64,000 nucleotides of DNA from Bdellovibrio sp. qaytius (lineage in GTDB: Bacteria; Bdellovibrionota; Bdellovibrionia; Bdellovibrionales; Bdellovibrionaceae). The notes beneath the pieces were generated by a model that saw only the letters and a list, made by a program, of their open reading frames with translations, did no database searches and was not told the origin of the DNA. How positions within the stretch are numbered: position 1 is the first letter of the stretch; each line of letters starts with the position of its first letter. Position numbers and translations under genes: made by a program. The DNA lies in the NCBI GenBank assembly GCA_004011035.1, contig CP025734.1, positions 952,001 to 1,016,000 of the forward strand, read 5' to 3'. Shown piece by piece: positions 53,811-63,550 of the stretch.

Positions 53811-55214
53811 CTAGCCCTGACGCTGGCGTTTATCAACGGCTAGCGCCGCTTCACGAATCACTTCAGACATCGTCGGGTGCGAGTGGAAAGATCTAGCTAG
53901 ATCTTCACTTGATCCGCCGAATTCCATACAAACTACGATTTCACCTAACATCTCAGAAGCACCAGCACCTACGATGTGGCCACCTAAGATACGATCAGTG
54001 TTTTTATCAGCGATGATTTTTACAAAGCCTTCAGTTGCTCCGCGCGCTTTTGCACGGCCGTTAGCTGCGAATAAGAATTTACCAACGTTAACTTCTAAAC
54101 CCTTAGCTTGCGCTTCTTCAGCCGTCATACCAACTGATGCGATCTCTGGGTGAGTATAGACAACGCTAGGTACAGTGTTGTAATTCACATGGCCATGACC
54201 TGTAACGATCAATTCAGCTACTGCAACGCCTTCTTCTTCAGATTTGTGCGCAAGCATAGGGCCTACGATCACATCACCAATTGCAAAGATATTTGGAACG
54301 TTTGTTTGGTAGTGTGAATTTGTTTTCACGCGACCACGTTCATCTTTTTCAATACCAACTGTTTCAAGACCTAAACCATCTGTAAAAGGTTTGCGACCTG
54401 TAGAAACAAGAACAACGTCACCTTGAATAGTGCCTTTGTTGCCATCGGGCATTGTTTCGAAATCTAATTCAACACGGCCACCAGCAGAACGTGAGCCAGT
54501 TACTTTCGTTGAAGTTTTAAAGCTTACGCCCATTTTCTTCATTGAACGAACGAGAGTGTTCACACAGTCTGTGTCCATCATTGATAAAATTTTATCAGCG
54601 TATTCGATCACTGTTACTTTTGAACCTAAACGCGCCCAAACAGAACCTAATTCAAGACCGATAACACCGCCACCAACAACTAACATTTCTTTAGGAATTG
54701 AATCTAAAGCCAATGCGCCAGTTGATGAAACGATTTTTTTCTCGTCGTATTTTAAGAAAGGTAATTCAACAGGTACTGAGCCTGTTGCAATACAAATATT
54801 TTTTGCAGTAAGTGTTTGTTTAGCGTTATCAGGGCCTGTCACTTCAACAGTTGTAGTTGATGTGATTTTTCCTGTACCTAAAATGCGGGCGATTTTGTTT
54901 TTCTTAAATAAAAACTCAATACCACCAGTTAGATCACTTACGATTTTGTTTTTACGCGACATCATTGCATCAAGATTCATTTTCACGTCAGTGAATAAAA
55001 TCCCGTGTTTATCAAAGTCATGTAAAGCTTCGTGATAAAATTCAGAGCTTTGTAATAAAGCTTTAGAAGGGATGCAGCCTACGTTTAAGCAAGTGCCACC
55101 TAAAGTTTTATCTTTTTCAATAACCGCAACTTTAAGTCCTAATTGAGCTGCGCGAATTGCTCCAGTGTATCCACCAGGTCCGCCACCAATAATTACTAAA
55201 TCAAATTCTTCCAT
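53811..55214 (-). CDS. lpdA: Dihydrolipoyl dehydrogenase (E3)
   Basis: The 467-residue flavoprotein reoxidises dihydrolipoamide with NAD+. It has the FAD motif IGGGPGGYTGAI, the redox-active disulfide GGTCLNVGCIPSK, the NAD motif GGGVIGLELGSVW and the C-terminal His-Glu pair in FHSHPTMSEV. It is third in the sucA-sucB-lpd run, 30 bases after sucB, so it serves the 2-oxoglutarate dehydrogenase complex and perhaps other 2-oxoacid dehydrogenases. Confidence 0.97.
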   Translation of the reverse strand: MEEFDLVIIGGGPGGYTGAIRAAQLGLKVAVIEKDKTLGGTCLNVGCIPSKALLQSSEFYHEALHDFDKHGILFTDVKMNLDAMMSRKNKIVSDLTGGIEFLFKKNKIARILGTGKITSTTTVEVTGPDNAKQTLTAKNICIATGSVPVELPFLKYDEKKIVSSTGALALDSIPKEMLVVGGGVIGLELGSVWARLGSKVTVIEYADKILSMMDTDCVNTLVRSMKKMGVSFKTSTKVTGSRSAGGRVELDFETMPDGNKGTIQGDVVLVSTGRKPFTDGLGLETVGIEKDERGRVKTNSHYQTNVPNIFAIGDVIVGPMLAHKSEEEGVAVAELIVTGHGHVNYNTVPSVVYTHPEIASVGMTAEEAQAKGLEVNVGKFLFAANGRAKARGATEGFVKIIADKNTDRILGGHIVGAGASEMLGEIVVCMEFGGSSEDLARSFHSHPTMSEVIREAALAVDKRQRQG

Positions 55215-55244
55215 AACCAGTATCTCTCAATCTAAAAAACGAAA

Positions 55245-56489
55245 TTAAATTTCTAGTAACAAACGCTCTGGGTTTTCAACGCATTCTTTGATTTTCACTA
55301 AGAATGTAACCGCTTCTTTACCATCAATAATTCTGTGATCGTAACTTAAAGCTACGTACATCATTTGACGGATTTCAACTTTACCGTTGATTGCCATCGG
55401 GCGCTCTTGAATTTTATGTAAACCTAAGATCGCCGATTGCGGAGCATTTAAAATCGGAGTTGATAATAATGAACCGAATACGCCACCGTTAGTGATCGAG
55501 AAAGTTCCGCCAGATAAATCATCGATAGAGATTTTACCATCACGGCCTTTACCCGCTAAATCACGAATAGCTAACTCAACGCCAGCTACTGATAAATTAT
55601 CAGCGTCTTTAATGTTTGGAACCATCAAGCCACGTTCAGTCGATACCGCGATACCGATGTTGAAGTAGTTGTGGTATTCAATTTCATCACCAACGATAGA
55701 TGCATTGACTGCAGGTAAAGTTTTTAAAGCTTCAATTGAAGCTTTAACGAAGAAACCGTTGAAACCTAAGTTTACGCCGTATTTTTCTTTGAATTTATCT
55801 TTATATTTATTTCTGATGTCGATCACGTTAGTCATGTCGATTTCATTGAACGTCGTTAAGATCGCAGCGTTGTGTTGAGCTGCAACTAACTTCTCAGCAA
55901 TTTTTTTGCGGATGTTCGTCATTTTCACACGTTGGATATCGCCTTGTTTAGATGGTCCGCGTGGAACTGGAACAACAGTCGGAGCTGCAGGAGCTTTCGC
56001 AGTGGGAGCTGGTGCTGCAGGAGCAGAAGTTGGAGCATTAAGAACATCACCTTTAGTTAATCTGCCGCCAAGACCAGTGCCTTGAACAGTTGATGTATCT
56101 AAACCGCGTTCGTTAACTACACGTTGAACTGCCGGAGATTGATGAGCTTGTAATTCAGGGTGAGTCGCTTTACCACCACCAGAAGTCGCGCCAGCTGCAG
56201 GAGCAGTAGGAGCCGCCGCTTGAGTAGGAGCTGCTGCCGATGCTGTTGGTTTTCCATCAGTATCGATTGAACCAACTGTCGCGCCGATTTTCACAGTGTC
56301 GCCAGCTTGTGCGCCGATAGTAAGTACGCCATCTTTTTCTGCAATAACTTCAACAGACGCTTTATCTGTATCAATTAATAAGATAACTTCATTCATTTTT
56401 ACGAATTCGCCAGATTTTTTAGTCCAGCTGCCGATAACTGCTTCAGTGATTGATTCGCCAACTGCAGGTACTTTGATTTCTAATTTCAT
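55245..56489 (-). CDS. sucB: Dihydrolipoyllysine-residue succinyltransferase (E2)
   Basis: The 414-residue core subunit has a lipoyl domain (1-80) with the lipoyl lysine in DTDKASVEV, an alanine/proline-rich linker (84-112), an E3-binding domain (113-150, [20 protein letters not shown]), a second linker and the acyltransferase domain ending [16 protein letters not shown] (HRxxDG active site). It transfers succinyl groups to CoA. It lies 53 bases after sucA. Confidence 0.97.
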   Translation of the reverse strand: MKLEIKVPAVGESITEAVIGSWTKKSGEFVKMNEVILLIDTDKASVEVIAEKDGVLTIGAQAGDTVKIGATVGSIDTDGKPTASAAAPTQAAAPTAPAAGATSGGGKATHPELQAHQSPAVQRVVNERGLDTSTVQGTGLGGRLTKGDVLNAPTSAPAAPAPTAKAPAAPTVVPVPRGPSKQGDIQRVKMTNIRKKIAEKLVAAQHNAAILTTFNEIDMTNVIDIRNKYKDKFKEKYGVNLGFNGFFVKASIEALKTLPAVNASIVGDEIEYHNYFNIGIAVSTERGLMVPNIKDADNLSVAGVELAIRDLAGKGRDGKISIDDLSGGTFSITNGGVFGSLLSTPILNAPQSAILGLHKIQERPMAINGKVEIRQMMYVALSYDHRIIDGKEAVTFLVKIKECVENPERLLLEI

Positions 56490-56542
56490 ATAAACCTCTA
56501 ATTCCTTTTAAAAATTTGTCGCACCTTAGGTGCGCTTTAAAT

Positions 56543-59254
56543 CTAAACTTTAAATACTTTTTCGATGATTTCAGTTTGTTCCGCTTTATGACGGTAAACT
56601 GAGCCTGTTGCCGGAGATGCACGGTCTGGACGACCGACATAACCGAATTGCGCTTTTGAGCTCATCTCTGTAAGAAGAGATGCGAACTTGAAGTACACGT
56701 AATTGAATGCGCCCATGTTTTGTGGTTCTTCTTGAGCCCATAAAACTTTTTTAGCATTCGGGTATGACTTCATGATTTCTTTAACTTTCCAGTGAGGGAA
56801 AGGAGAAATCTGTTCTAAACGCACAAGTGCTGTTTTTGTGTCGTTTAATTTTTCACGTTGCTCAAGTAATTCGTAATATAATTTACCTGATACAAACACA
56901 ACTTTTTCAACTTTAGAATTATCAGTTAATAATTTGTCAGCTAACACTTCTTCGAAAGTTCCCGCTGCGATTTCAGCAATCGTGCTTGTGGCGCGCGGAT
57001 GGCGAAGTAATTGTTTCGGAGACATCACAACTAATGGCTTTCTGAAATCACGTTTCATCTGACGACGTAACGCATGGAAAATTTGCGATGGTGTTGTTAA
57101 GTTCACAACGCTCATGTTGTTTTGTGCAGATAATTGTAAGAAACGTTCTAATCTTGCAGAACTGTGTTCAGGGCCTTGGCCTTCATAACCGTGCGGTAAT
57201 AAAAGAACTAAGCCTGACATTTGTTGCCATTTAGATTCACCGGCCGCTAAAAATTGATCGATAATAATTTGGGCGCCGTTGGCGAAATCGCCGAACTGAG
57301 CTTCCCATAATGTTAAGAAAGACGGGTCCGTGATCGAGTTACCATATTCGAAACCCATAACTGCGTATTCAGATAAAATAGAATCGTAAACGCAGAAGTT
57401 TGTGTTTTCAGAATTTAATTGTTTAAGCGGAAAGTGTGATTCGTTTGTTTTTGTATCGTAGTAGCCAGATTGACGGTGAGTGAAGGTGCCGCGTACGCAA
57501 TCTTGACCTGTTAAACGAACTGAAGTGCCTTCGTTTAATAAACTGCCGTAAGCTAATAGCTCAGCCATACCCCAGTCACAAGTTGATTTGCCTGAAGCTG
57601 CATCTTTACGTTCATTAACTAACTTCACAAGTTTTGGATGTAAATTAAAACCTGCAGGAACAGAAGCGATCTGTTCGCCGATTTTTTGTAAAGTCGCAAG
57701 ATCAACTGAAGTCTTAACTGGTTTTTCCATGTCTTCAGTGTAACCTTTTTTTAAACCGGCCCAAGCGCCTTCGAATTTAAAAGTTTTAACTTTAGGAGCT
57801 TGTACTTTTGTTGTGTCGTAAATTTTTTGTAGATCACTCATGCGATCAGTCAAAAGTGATTCTGTAAAATTTTGATCAGCTACGTTTGCAGAGACTAATT
57901 GCTTAGAGTAGATCTCGCGTAATGTAGGATGTTTTTTGATGATGTCATACATTAACGGTTGAGTGAATGCAGGTTCGTCACCTTCATTGTGACCGAATCT
58001 GCGGTAACAAGTTAAAGTGATCACGATATCGCGACCCCATTCTTGACGGTAGCGAACGGCGATGTCCATCGCACGTACACAAGACTCAGCATCATCACCA
58101 TTACAGTGAATCACTGGAATCGCTAATGCTTTTGCAACGTCAGAAGAGTAGTGAGCTGAACGTGCATTTTCAGGATTAGTTGTAAAACCAACTTGGTTAT
58201 CGATAATTAAGTGAATTGTTCCGCCAACCGCGTAACCACGAACATGCGCCATTTGTAATGATTCAAGCACAACACCTTGACCAGCAAAAGCCGCATCACC
58301 GTGAATGATTAATGGAACAACTTGTTTGCGATCTTTAGTGTCTTTAAGTTTTCTTTGAGCAGCGCGAGCCATTCCAAGAACAACCGGACCAACAGCTTCT
58401 AAGTGAGAAGGGTTGAAAGCCAAGTGACAGTCAACTTTGCCTGTCGGAGTTTCTTTGGTTTTGTTATAACCTAAGTGGTATTTCACATCACCGTCATAAT
58501 CGTCTAATGGTTTTTCCAATTCAGTAGGACCATTGAAATCAGCAAACATAGTGCCGACATCTTTACCCATGAAGTTAGCTAATACATTCACGCGACCACG
58601 GTGAGCCATACCAATAACGATTTCAGTCACACCTAATGAAGAAGCACGTGTCACCATGTGATCCATCATGGGCAATGTGGCATCAGCGCCCTCGACAGAG
58701 AAACGTTTTGTTCCTACGTAACGAGTGTGAATAAATTTTTCTAAGCTTTCAGCGCGAGTCACTGATTTTAAAATTTCTTTTTTATCATCAGCTGATAATT
58801 TAAAAGAAGGAGAGTTTTGTTCGAATTCTTTAATGAACCAATTTCTGACTTCAGGTAAAGCTTCAGCGAACTGAGCTGTAATTTTACCGCAGTAAGCTGC
58901 GCGCAAGTGGGCGATGATTTCTTTTAACGTTGCATTTGGTTTGCTAACGATTGAACCGATTTGAAAAGTTTGATCTAAATCTTTTTCAGTTAAATTGAAT
59001 TTATTTAAATTCAATTGATCGTTGTGAGCTGGAGTATTTGTTAGCGGATCAATATCAGCTTCGTAGTGGCCATAAGTGCGGTAAGCGTTAATTAGATTAT
59101 AAACATCTAATTCTTTTTCAGAAACGCCTAGCGATCCGTCTTTCATGAATTCAACGCCTTCGAAAAAACGTTTCCACTCAAGATCTACTGAATCCGGAGA
59201 TTTTTTAAATTGGTTGTATAATGATTCGATGTATTCAAGATTTAAATGATTCAT
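56543..59254 (-). CDS. sucA: 2-oxoglutarate dehydrogenase E1 component
   Basis: The 903-residue thiamine-diphosphate enzyme decarboxylates 2-oxoglutarate. Motifs are IGMAHRGRVNVLAN, HGDAAFAGQG, DNQVGFTTNPENARSA and HNEGDEPAFTQP. The C-terminal half has LLPHGYEGQGPEHSSAR. I chose the ATG at 59254 because GAGAGG lies seven bases upstream and family proteins start near here. An in-frame start nine codons earlier adds nothing. It heads the sucA-sucB-lpd operon and is divergent from gpmA with 127 bases between starts. Confidence 0.97.
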   Translation of the reverse strand: MNHLNLEYIESLYNQFKKSPDSVDLEWKRFFEGVEFMKDGSLGVSEKELDVYNLINAYRTYGHYEADIDPLTNTPAHNDQLNLNKFNLTEKDLDQTFQIGSIVSKPNATLKEIIAHLRAAYCGKITAQFAEALPEVRNWFIKEFEQNSPSFKLSADDKKEILKSVTRAESLEKFIHTRYVGTKRFSVEGADATLPMMDHMVTRASSLGVTEIVIGMAHRGRVNVLANFMGKDVGTMFADFNGPTELEKPLDDYDGDVKYHLGYNKTKETPTGKVDCHLAFNPSHLEAVGPVVLGMARAAQRKLKDTKDRKQVVPLIIHGDAAFAGQGVVLESLQMAHVRGYAVGGTIHLIIDNQVGFTTNPENARSAHYSSDVAKALAIPVIHCNGDDAESCVRAMDIAVRYRQEWGRDIVITLTCYRRFGHNEGDEPAFTQPLMYDIIKKHPTLREIYSKQLVSANVADQNFTESLLTDRMSDLQKIYDTTKVQAPKVKTFKFEGAWAGLKKGYTEDMEKPVKTSVDLATLQKIGEQIASVPAGFNLHPKLVKLVNERKDAASGKSTCDWGMAELLAYGSLLNEGTSVRLTGQDCVRGTFTHRQSGYYDTKTNESHFPLKQLNSENTNFCVYDSILSEYAVMGFEYGNSITDPSFLTLWEAQFGDFANGAQIIIDQFLAAGESKWQQMSGLVLLLPHGYEGQGPEHSSARLERFLQLSAQNNMSVVNLTTPSQIFHALRRQMKRDFRKPLVVMSPKQLLRHPRATSTIAEIAAGTFEEVLADKLLTDNSKVEKVVFVSGKLYYELLEQREKLNDTKTALVRLEQISPFPHWKVKEIMKSYPNAKKVLWAQEEPQNMGAFNYVYFKFASLLTEMSSKAQFGYVGRPDRASPATGSVYRHKAEQTEIIEKVFKV

Positions 59255-59381
59255 GTAATAGCCTCTCAAAACTTCATGCATGATATTTTTGTATTTTCGC
59301 TCTTGATTGTGTCATAAAGATCAGACAAACTTAAGCCAATTTTTAGATTATTTTTTAGTTATTAAGAGAGGGAAATTTCTC

Positions 59382-60149
59382 ATGAGTACACCCAACGTAA
59401 AAACACACAAATTAGTCATCGTTCGTCATGGCGAGAGCCAATGGAATCAAGAAAATCGTTTTACTGGTTGGAAAGACGTAGATCTGTCTGAAAAAGGTCG
59501 CACAGAAGCGCAAAAAGCTGGCAAATCTTTACTAGAGCAAAACTTCGAGTTCGACATTGCTTACACAAGCTCTTTGACACGAGCTATCAAAACTCTGAAT
59601 TTGATACTTTCTGAAATGAATTTAAATTGGTTACCAGTGATTAAAGATTGGCGCTTAAATGAACGTCACTATGGAGATCTTCAAGGTTTAGATAAATCAG
59701 AAACTGCCGCAAAACATGGTGAAGACCAAGTAAAAATCTGGAGAAGAAGTTACGACACTCCTCCTCCGATGATGGCTAAATCAAATCCTGAACATCCATC
59801 ACACGACAAGCGCTACAAAAATGTGAATCCTGAATTATTACCTTCTGGCGAATCATTAAAAGACACTGTGGCGCGTGTTTTACCATTATGGAATGACCAA
59901 ATTTCTAAAGATGTTTTGGCTGGTAAAAAAGTTTTGATCGCCGCTCACGGTAATTCATTACGCGCATTGATTCAGCACTTAGAAAAAATGACTCCAGAAC
60001 AAATCATGGAAGTAAATATGCCAACGGGTATTCCGATGATGTACGAACTTGATGATAAATTAAATGTGATTTCAAAAAGATTTATCGGTGATGCAGATCA
60101 AGTGGCCAAAGCGATGGAAGCCGTAGCCAATCAAGGAAAGAAAAAGTAA
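59382..60149 (+). CDS. gpmA: 2,3-bisphosphoglycerate-dependent phosphoglycerate mutase
   Basis: The 255-residue enzyme interconverts 3- and 2-phosphoglycerate through a phosphohistidine. The catalytic histidine lies in VIVRHGESQWN. Other motifs are NRFTGWKDVDLSEKG, YTSSLTRAIKT, LNERHYGDLQG and AAHGNSLRALI, which holds the second histidine. I chose the ATG at 59382 because AGAGGG lies upstream. A longer in-frame start at 59307 adds non-conserved residues. The next gene follows after three bases. Confidence 0.97.
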   Translation: MSTPNVKTHKLVIVRHGESQWNQENRFTGWKDVDLSEKGRTEAQKAGKSLLEQNFEFDIAYTSSLTRAIKTLNLILSEMNLNWLPVIKDWRLNERHYGDLQGLDKSETAAKHGEDQVKIWRRSYDTPPPMMAKSNPEHPSHDKRYKNVNPELLPSGESLKDTVARVLPLWNDQISKDVLAGKKVLIAAHGNSLRALIQHLEKMTPEQIMEVNMPTGIPMMYELDDKLNVISKRFIGDADQVAKAMEAVANQGKKK

Positions 60150-60152
60150 TTT

Positions 60153-61100
60153 ATGAAAAAGTTATTGGGATTGTTTTTAGTTTTATCTTACGCAGTAACT
60201 TCTGAAGCTCAAATTAAGCAAGCTTATCAACGCGCAAAACAAGCGGTGACGGGTTCAGCTAAATTTGCTCAGCTGCATTATTTTCCTAAGCAGTGGGAGA
60301 CTGATTTACAAATTGGTTATCGTTATGAAAATTTAGGTTTAATTTTAAAATCAAGCACCGCAACGATTGCAGACACTGACCAAAGTATTTCAGTCATCGA
60401 ATCTTCAGTAAGCTTGGGCTTGCTAGATTCTTTATTTGCGCAAATCGAGTGGGACTATGAAGTTTCAAAAGTCGTCAGTTATAATCAACCCGCCGGGCAG
60501 GCGTCTAATAAGTACTTGGGTGCTGGCGAACCAACATTGTCAGTAAATTATCGATTGGTTAATGCTGACTCTTTTAAACTGGATACGAAGTTAGGTTACC
60601 AGCCATCGTTTGGAGATTTGCAAGACGCCGACGCCACTCATGACGGAAACAATCTGTTAGGCGGGCCGACGGCTGTGATTGGTGCAAAAGCTGTTGCGTT
60701 AATTACTGATAATTCGCAAATCGCGCTAGATGTGACTTATCAAAACTTTGGAGAAGCTACTGAGATTGATCAAATAACAAAAGAAAAAACCACGATCGAT
60801 GCTCACAATCAGCTGGTTTTTCAATTGAGCACTTTAACTGAATTAACCAATGATCTTTTCTTTGGGTTGCAGTTAGATGTTATTAATATCGATGCGTATG
60901 ATCGTCATGGTTTAACGACAACTGAAATTGGTACGACAAGTGGTCGTGTTCTAAATCTTATTGGTAAATATGAATTCACCCCTGACAGTTTGATCAATGC
61001 CGATGTTGGTTATGTCTTAGATTACAAAGGTAAAGCCTTAAATTTTGATCTAGTGGCCGATGGCTATTCAGCGGCTATTTCATACGCTGTTAGGTTCTAA
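60153..61100 (+). CDS. Probable outer-membrane beta-barrel protein
   Basis: The 315-residue protein has a signal peptide (MKKLLGLFLVLSYAVTSEAQ) and a long run of alternating strands (TDLQIGYRYENLGLILKSS, LSVNYRLVNADSFKLDTKLG) ending AISYAVRF with a terminal phenylalanine, the mark of outer-membrane barrels. I recognise no family. It starts three bases after gpmA, so the two are co-transcribed even though their roles seem unrelated. Confidence 0.65.
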   Translation: MKKLLGLFLVLSYAVTSEAQIKQAYQRAKQAVTGSAKFAQLHYFPKQWETDLQIGYRYENLGLILKSSTATIADTDQSISVIESSVSLGLLDSLFAQIEWDYEVSKVVSYNQPAGQASNKYLGAGEPTLSVNYRLVNADSFKLDTKLGYQPSFGDLQDADATHDGNNLLGGPTAVIGAKAVALITDNSQIALDVTYQNFGEATEIDQITKEKTTIDAHNQLVFQLSTLTELTNDLFFGLQLDVINIDAYDRHGLTTTEIGTTSGRVLNLIGKYEFTPDSLINADVGYVLDYKGKALNFDLVADGYSAAISYAVRF

Positions 61101-61108
61101 TGTTTTGA

Positions 61109-61290
61109 TCAGCCTCCGGCTGACCTTTATCTAAAGGCCGCTCAGGCGGCTTGGTCCATACGTTGCTCTTAAATTCAGAGTCATAGTGAAGCGAAGGATA
61201 AAACCGGCTTAAAGCAATTTTACATTGTTTTGAGCCAGTGGTCCTGCGCCCGCGAAGTGACCATTTTAAGACACTGTCAACTCTGTTGAC
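61109..61290 (+). promoter_or_regulatory. Highly structured leader before the gene at 61301
   Basis: Five hairpins can be drawn in 180 bases: TCAGCC/GGCTGA (61109-61123), AGGCCGC/GCGGCTT (61135-61152), a 12-bp stem with two G-U pairs GGCTTAAAGCAA/TTGTTTTGAGCC (61206-61236), a seven-bp stem (61237-61265) and GTCAAC/GTTGAC (61276-61290). The last sits directly before the ribosome-binding site GGAGG. The first two could be a weak terminator for the preceding gene but lack a T-run. The rest may be a 5' UTR regulator. It matches no riboswitch I recognise. Confidence 0.35.
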
Positions 61291-61300
61291 GGAGGAACGT

Positions 61301-63550
61301 ATGCTGAGAAAAATCGGACTCTCATTATTAGTGATACCTTTGGTTGTGGGAAGTTTATCTCGTGCCGCTGATGGTCTGCCATCAGATGTAGGCCCCCAAG
61401 CTCAAGACGCCGTTAATTTTGATCATGCCACAGATGCCAAAACTTCGATTTCACAGCAGATGGTGCTTTTTGAAATGCCTCCTGAGTATGAATGTCCACT
61501 TTTTTCAAATTCTCCGTACACTGAAATTTTAAGTTCGTTAGATAAAATGCAAGAAAATTTAAACACGGTTTTTCCTCAGTGTGATACGAAAGCGCAAAAT
61601 GAAAAAGTCGCGCAAAAGGCCGTCGAATTAAGAAATGCGGTTTTTGACGCTAAAAAATTGCAAGACTCAGGTCAGACTTTCAAACTTGAATTATCAGCAC
61701 AAAACATGGTTGATGCCGCTCAAAAAATTCAAGAGGCTTTAGCTTTGGCGGCGCAATCACAAACGAGAGTGTGTTACAGAAGTAACCAGCAATTTAGAAA
61801 CGTCGTTTTTTCAATCAATGAAACGTTTCAAGGTATTGCTCCCGTAGTTCTAGATATGATTTCAAAAAATCCAGTGTTAGGCGCAAAGCTTGGCCCTGCA
61901 GTTAAAATTTTAGCCGGTGCAGATGCGCTTTCTAAAGGGCTAGGTTTTGTTGAACAGATCGCACAAGATTCAATTATGTTTGATATGACTGATCAAAACA
62001 ATCGTGTGAACACGTTAAAAAACGTGTGTCAGTATATGAAACTTTATCGTCGTCTTGATTACATGCGCTCACTTAAACTAGGGCAAATTCAATCGGTGTA
62101 CGCAGGCTATCAAAGTCGTATTCGTGATTTAAGTCAAAATATCACAGATTATCGTCGTAAAAACAGCATGGAAGTGGCTCCAGCGAATGCGTTTATGGCT
62201 GTTAAGCCGCAAGCTGCAGCGTTAAGTAATGTGGATGAATCAGATCCAAACTTTCAATTGTTCTCAAGTCTTAAAAATTTATTACCTGACGAGCTTAATA
62301 AATTACAAAAAGCTCAATACGATTTAGAGTTAGCAACAAAAGATTTGCAACGTCCTGAGGTGGCTCAATGCCAAATCATTGAAACAACTAAAACTTCAGT
62401 CACGTATAAAAAAACTGTCGAAAAATTAGTTGAGTTCGCAAAATCATGGGCTGATCAAATGGGTGGTTCGCCAGAATCAGCGGCCTCGGTTCAAGTGTTA
62501 AAACAGCAGTTAGATGCGTATGATGAATACTTTAATGAAGCTAAAACGCAAAAAAATCTTTCTGAATGTGTGAAGCTAGGTGAAGACTGGATTAAGATTT
62601 CGTTAGAATTATTAAGTACAAGTCAAAAAATGGTTCATATGTTTGCGCAAGAACAAGCAGAGCTTCAAACTGAAACCGATTCTATTAAAGAGAAAAAACT
62701 TTCTAAAAAAGAACGCGAAAAAGAAAACGCACTGACTAATTTAGCGAGTTTAAAATCGATGATGCAATACGCAGCTTTTGAATCCAGCGAGATCGAAAAG
62801 CGCGCGAAAGACATGCACCGTTATTTCTTTCGTGGCCCTTATTATAATGAAGTAAAGGGCGTTTGTGCTGATGAAAATAACTGCGGCTGGTGGGAAAAAA
62901 CAGTCGGCGGAGCTAAAGCCGCTTACCAATGGCAGCGCAACAATGGCCCTGTTTACGAATTACTTCGTAATAATGATCTGCATTTTAATAATGCTTATAA
63001 TCAGATGATTGAGGCGCGCGCGAAATTAAATATGTTTGAATACCAATTTGCCCAGGCTGATTTTAAAGATCAACACAGTTCAGGAACTCTGCAGGCTATT
63101 ACAGATCGCACAAAAAAATACAGTCAGCAGCTGACGCATTTATCTTTAAAGTATATTAAAAAGGGTTCTCCGATGCATCAAAACCTTTGTATGAATGCTC
63201 GTCAGATGCTTGATAAGTATCTAGTGGCTTCAACGCACATGTTAAGCAGTCAAGCACTTTGCAATATGGTTTACCCAGCCTTGAAAGAAGACAACGTGGC
63301 GACAGCCTTGCGTGATTACTGTATTCCGCGCGCAGGTATTACAGAGGCTGCAGATAAACCATCAAAGTTACAGCAGCTTATTTACACGCTTATCGGTGAA
63401 GGTGAAGGCAAGCAGCGTTGGGTAGTTACGTTTGGTGATACTGAAGCGCGCCTTTGGGATGTCAGCAATGAAAATTCACCGAAAGCTCTAGTTGATAAAC
63501 TGATTGAAAAATACGACAATCTTGAGTGTGAACAAAAATCTGGTTTTTAA
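61301..63550 (+). CDS. Large secreted helical protein of unknown function
   Basis: The 749-residue protein starts at ATG 61301 behind GGAGG (six bases) and has a signal peptide (KIGLSLLVIPLVVGSLSRAA). An in-frame start at 61238 lacks a ribosome-binding site. The mature part is mostly helical with probable coiled coils (480-540: ELQTETDSIKEKKLSKKERE) and scattered cysteines (CPLF, QCDTK, RVCYRS, VCADENNCGWW, NLCMNARQ). I recognise no family. Its stop overlaps the GTG start of hutI by 23 bases, which couples a secreted protein to a histidine-degradation enzyme. Confidence 0.7.
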   Translation: MLRKIGLSLLVIPLVVGSLSRAADGLPSDVGPQAQDAVNFDHATDAKTSISQQMVLFEMPPEYECPLFSNSPYTEILSSLDKMQENLNTVFPQCDTKAQNEKVAQKAVELRNAVFDAKKLQDSGQTFKLELSAQNMVDAAQKIQEALALAAQSQTRVCYRSNQQFRNVVFSINETFQGIAPVVLDMISKNPVLGAKLGPAVKILAGADALSKGLGFVEQIAQDSIMFDMTDQNNRVNTLKNVCQYMKLYRRLDYMRSLKLGQIQSVYAGYQSRIRDLSQNITDYRRKNSMEVAPANAFMAVKPQAAALSNVDESDPNFQLFSSLKNLLPDELNKLQKAQYDLELATKDLQRPEVAQCQIIETTKTSVTYKKTVEKLVEFAKSWADQMGGSPESAASVQVLKQQLDAYDEYFNEAKTQKNLSECVKLGEDWIKISLELLSTSQKMVHMFAQEQAELQTETDSIKEKKLSKKEREKENALTNLASLKSMMQYAAFESSEIEKRAKDMHRYFFRGPYYNEVKGVCADENNCGWWEKTVGGAKAAYQWQRNNGPVYELLRNNDLHFNNAYNQMIEARAKLNMFEYQFAQADFKDQHSSGTLQAITDRTKKYSQQLTHLSLKYIKKGSPMHQNLCMNARQMLDKYLVASTHMLSSQALCNMVYPALKEDNVATALRDYCIPRAGITEAADKPSKLQQLIYTLIGEGEGKQRWVVTFGDTEARLWDVSNENSPKALVDKLIEKYDNLECEQKSGF

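Noticed and set aside
54430-55035. Long open frame (201 codons) on the plus strand opposite lpdA
   Set aside because: It lies wholly inside the lpdA coding region on the other strand, has no recognisable domain or ribosome-binding site, and its composition reflects the complement of lpdA codons.
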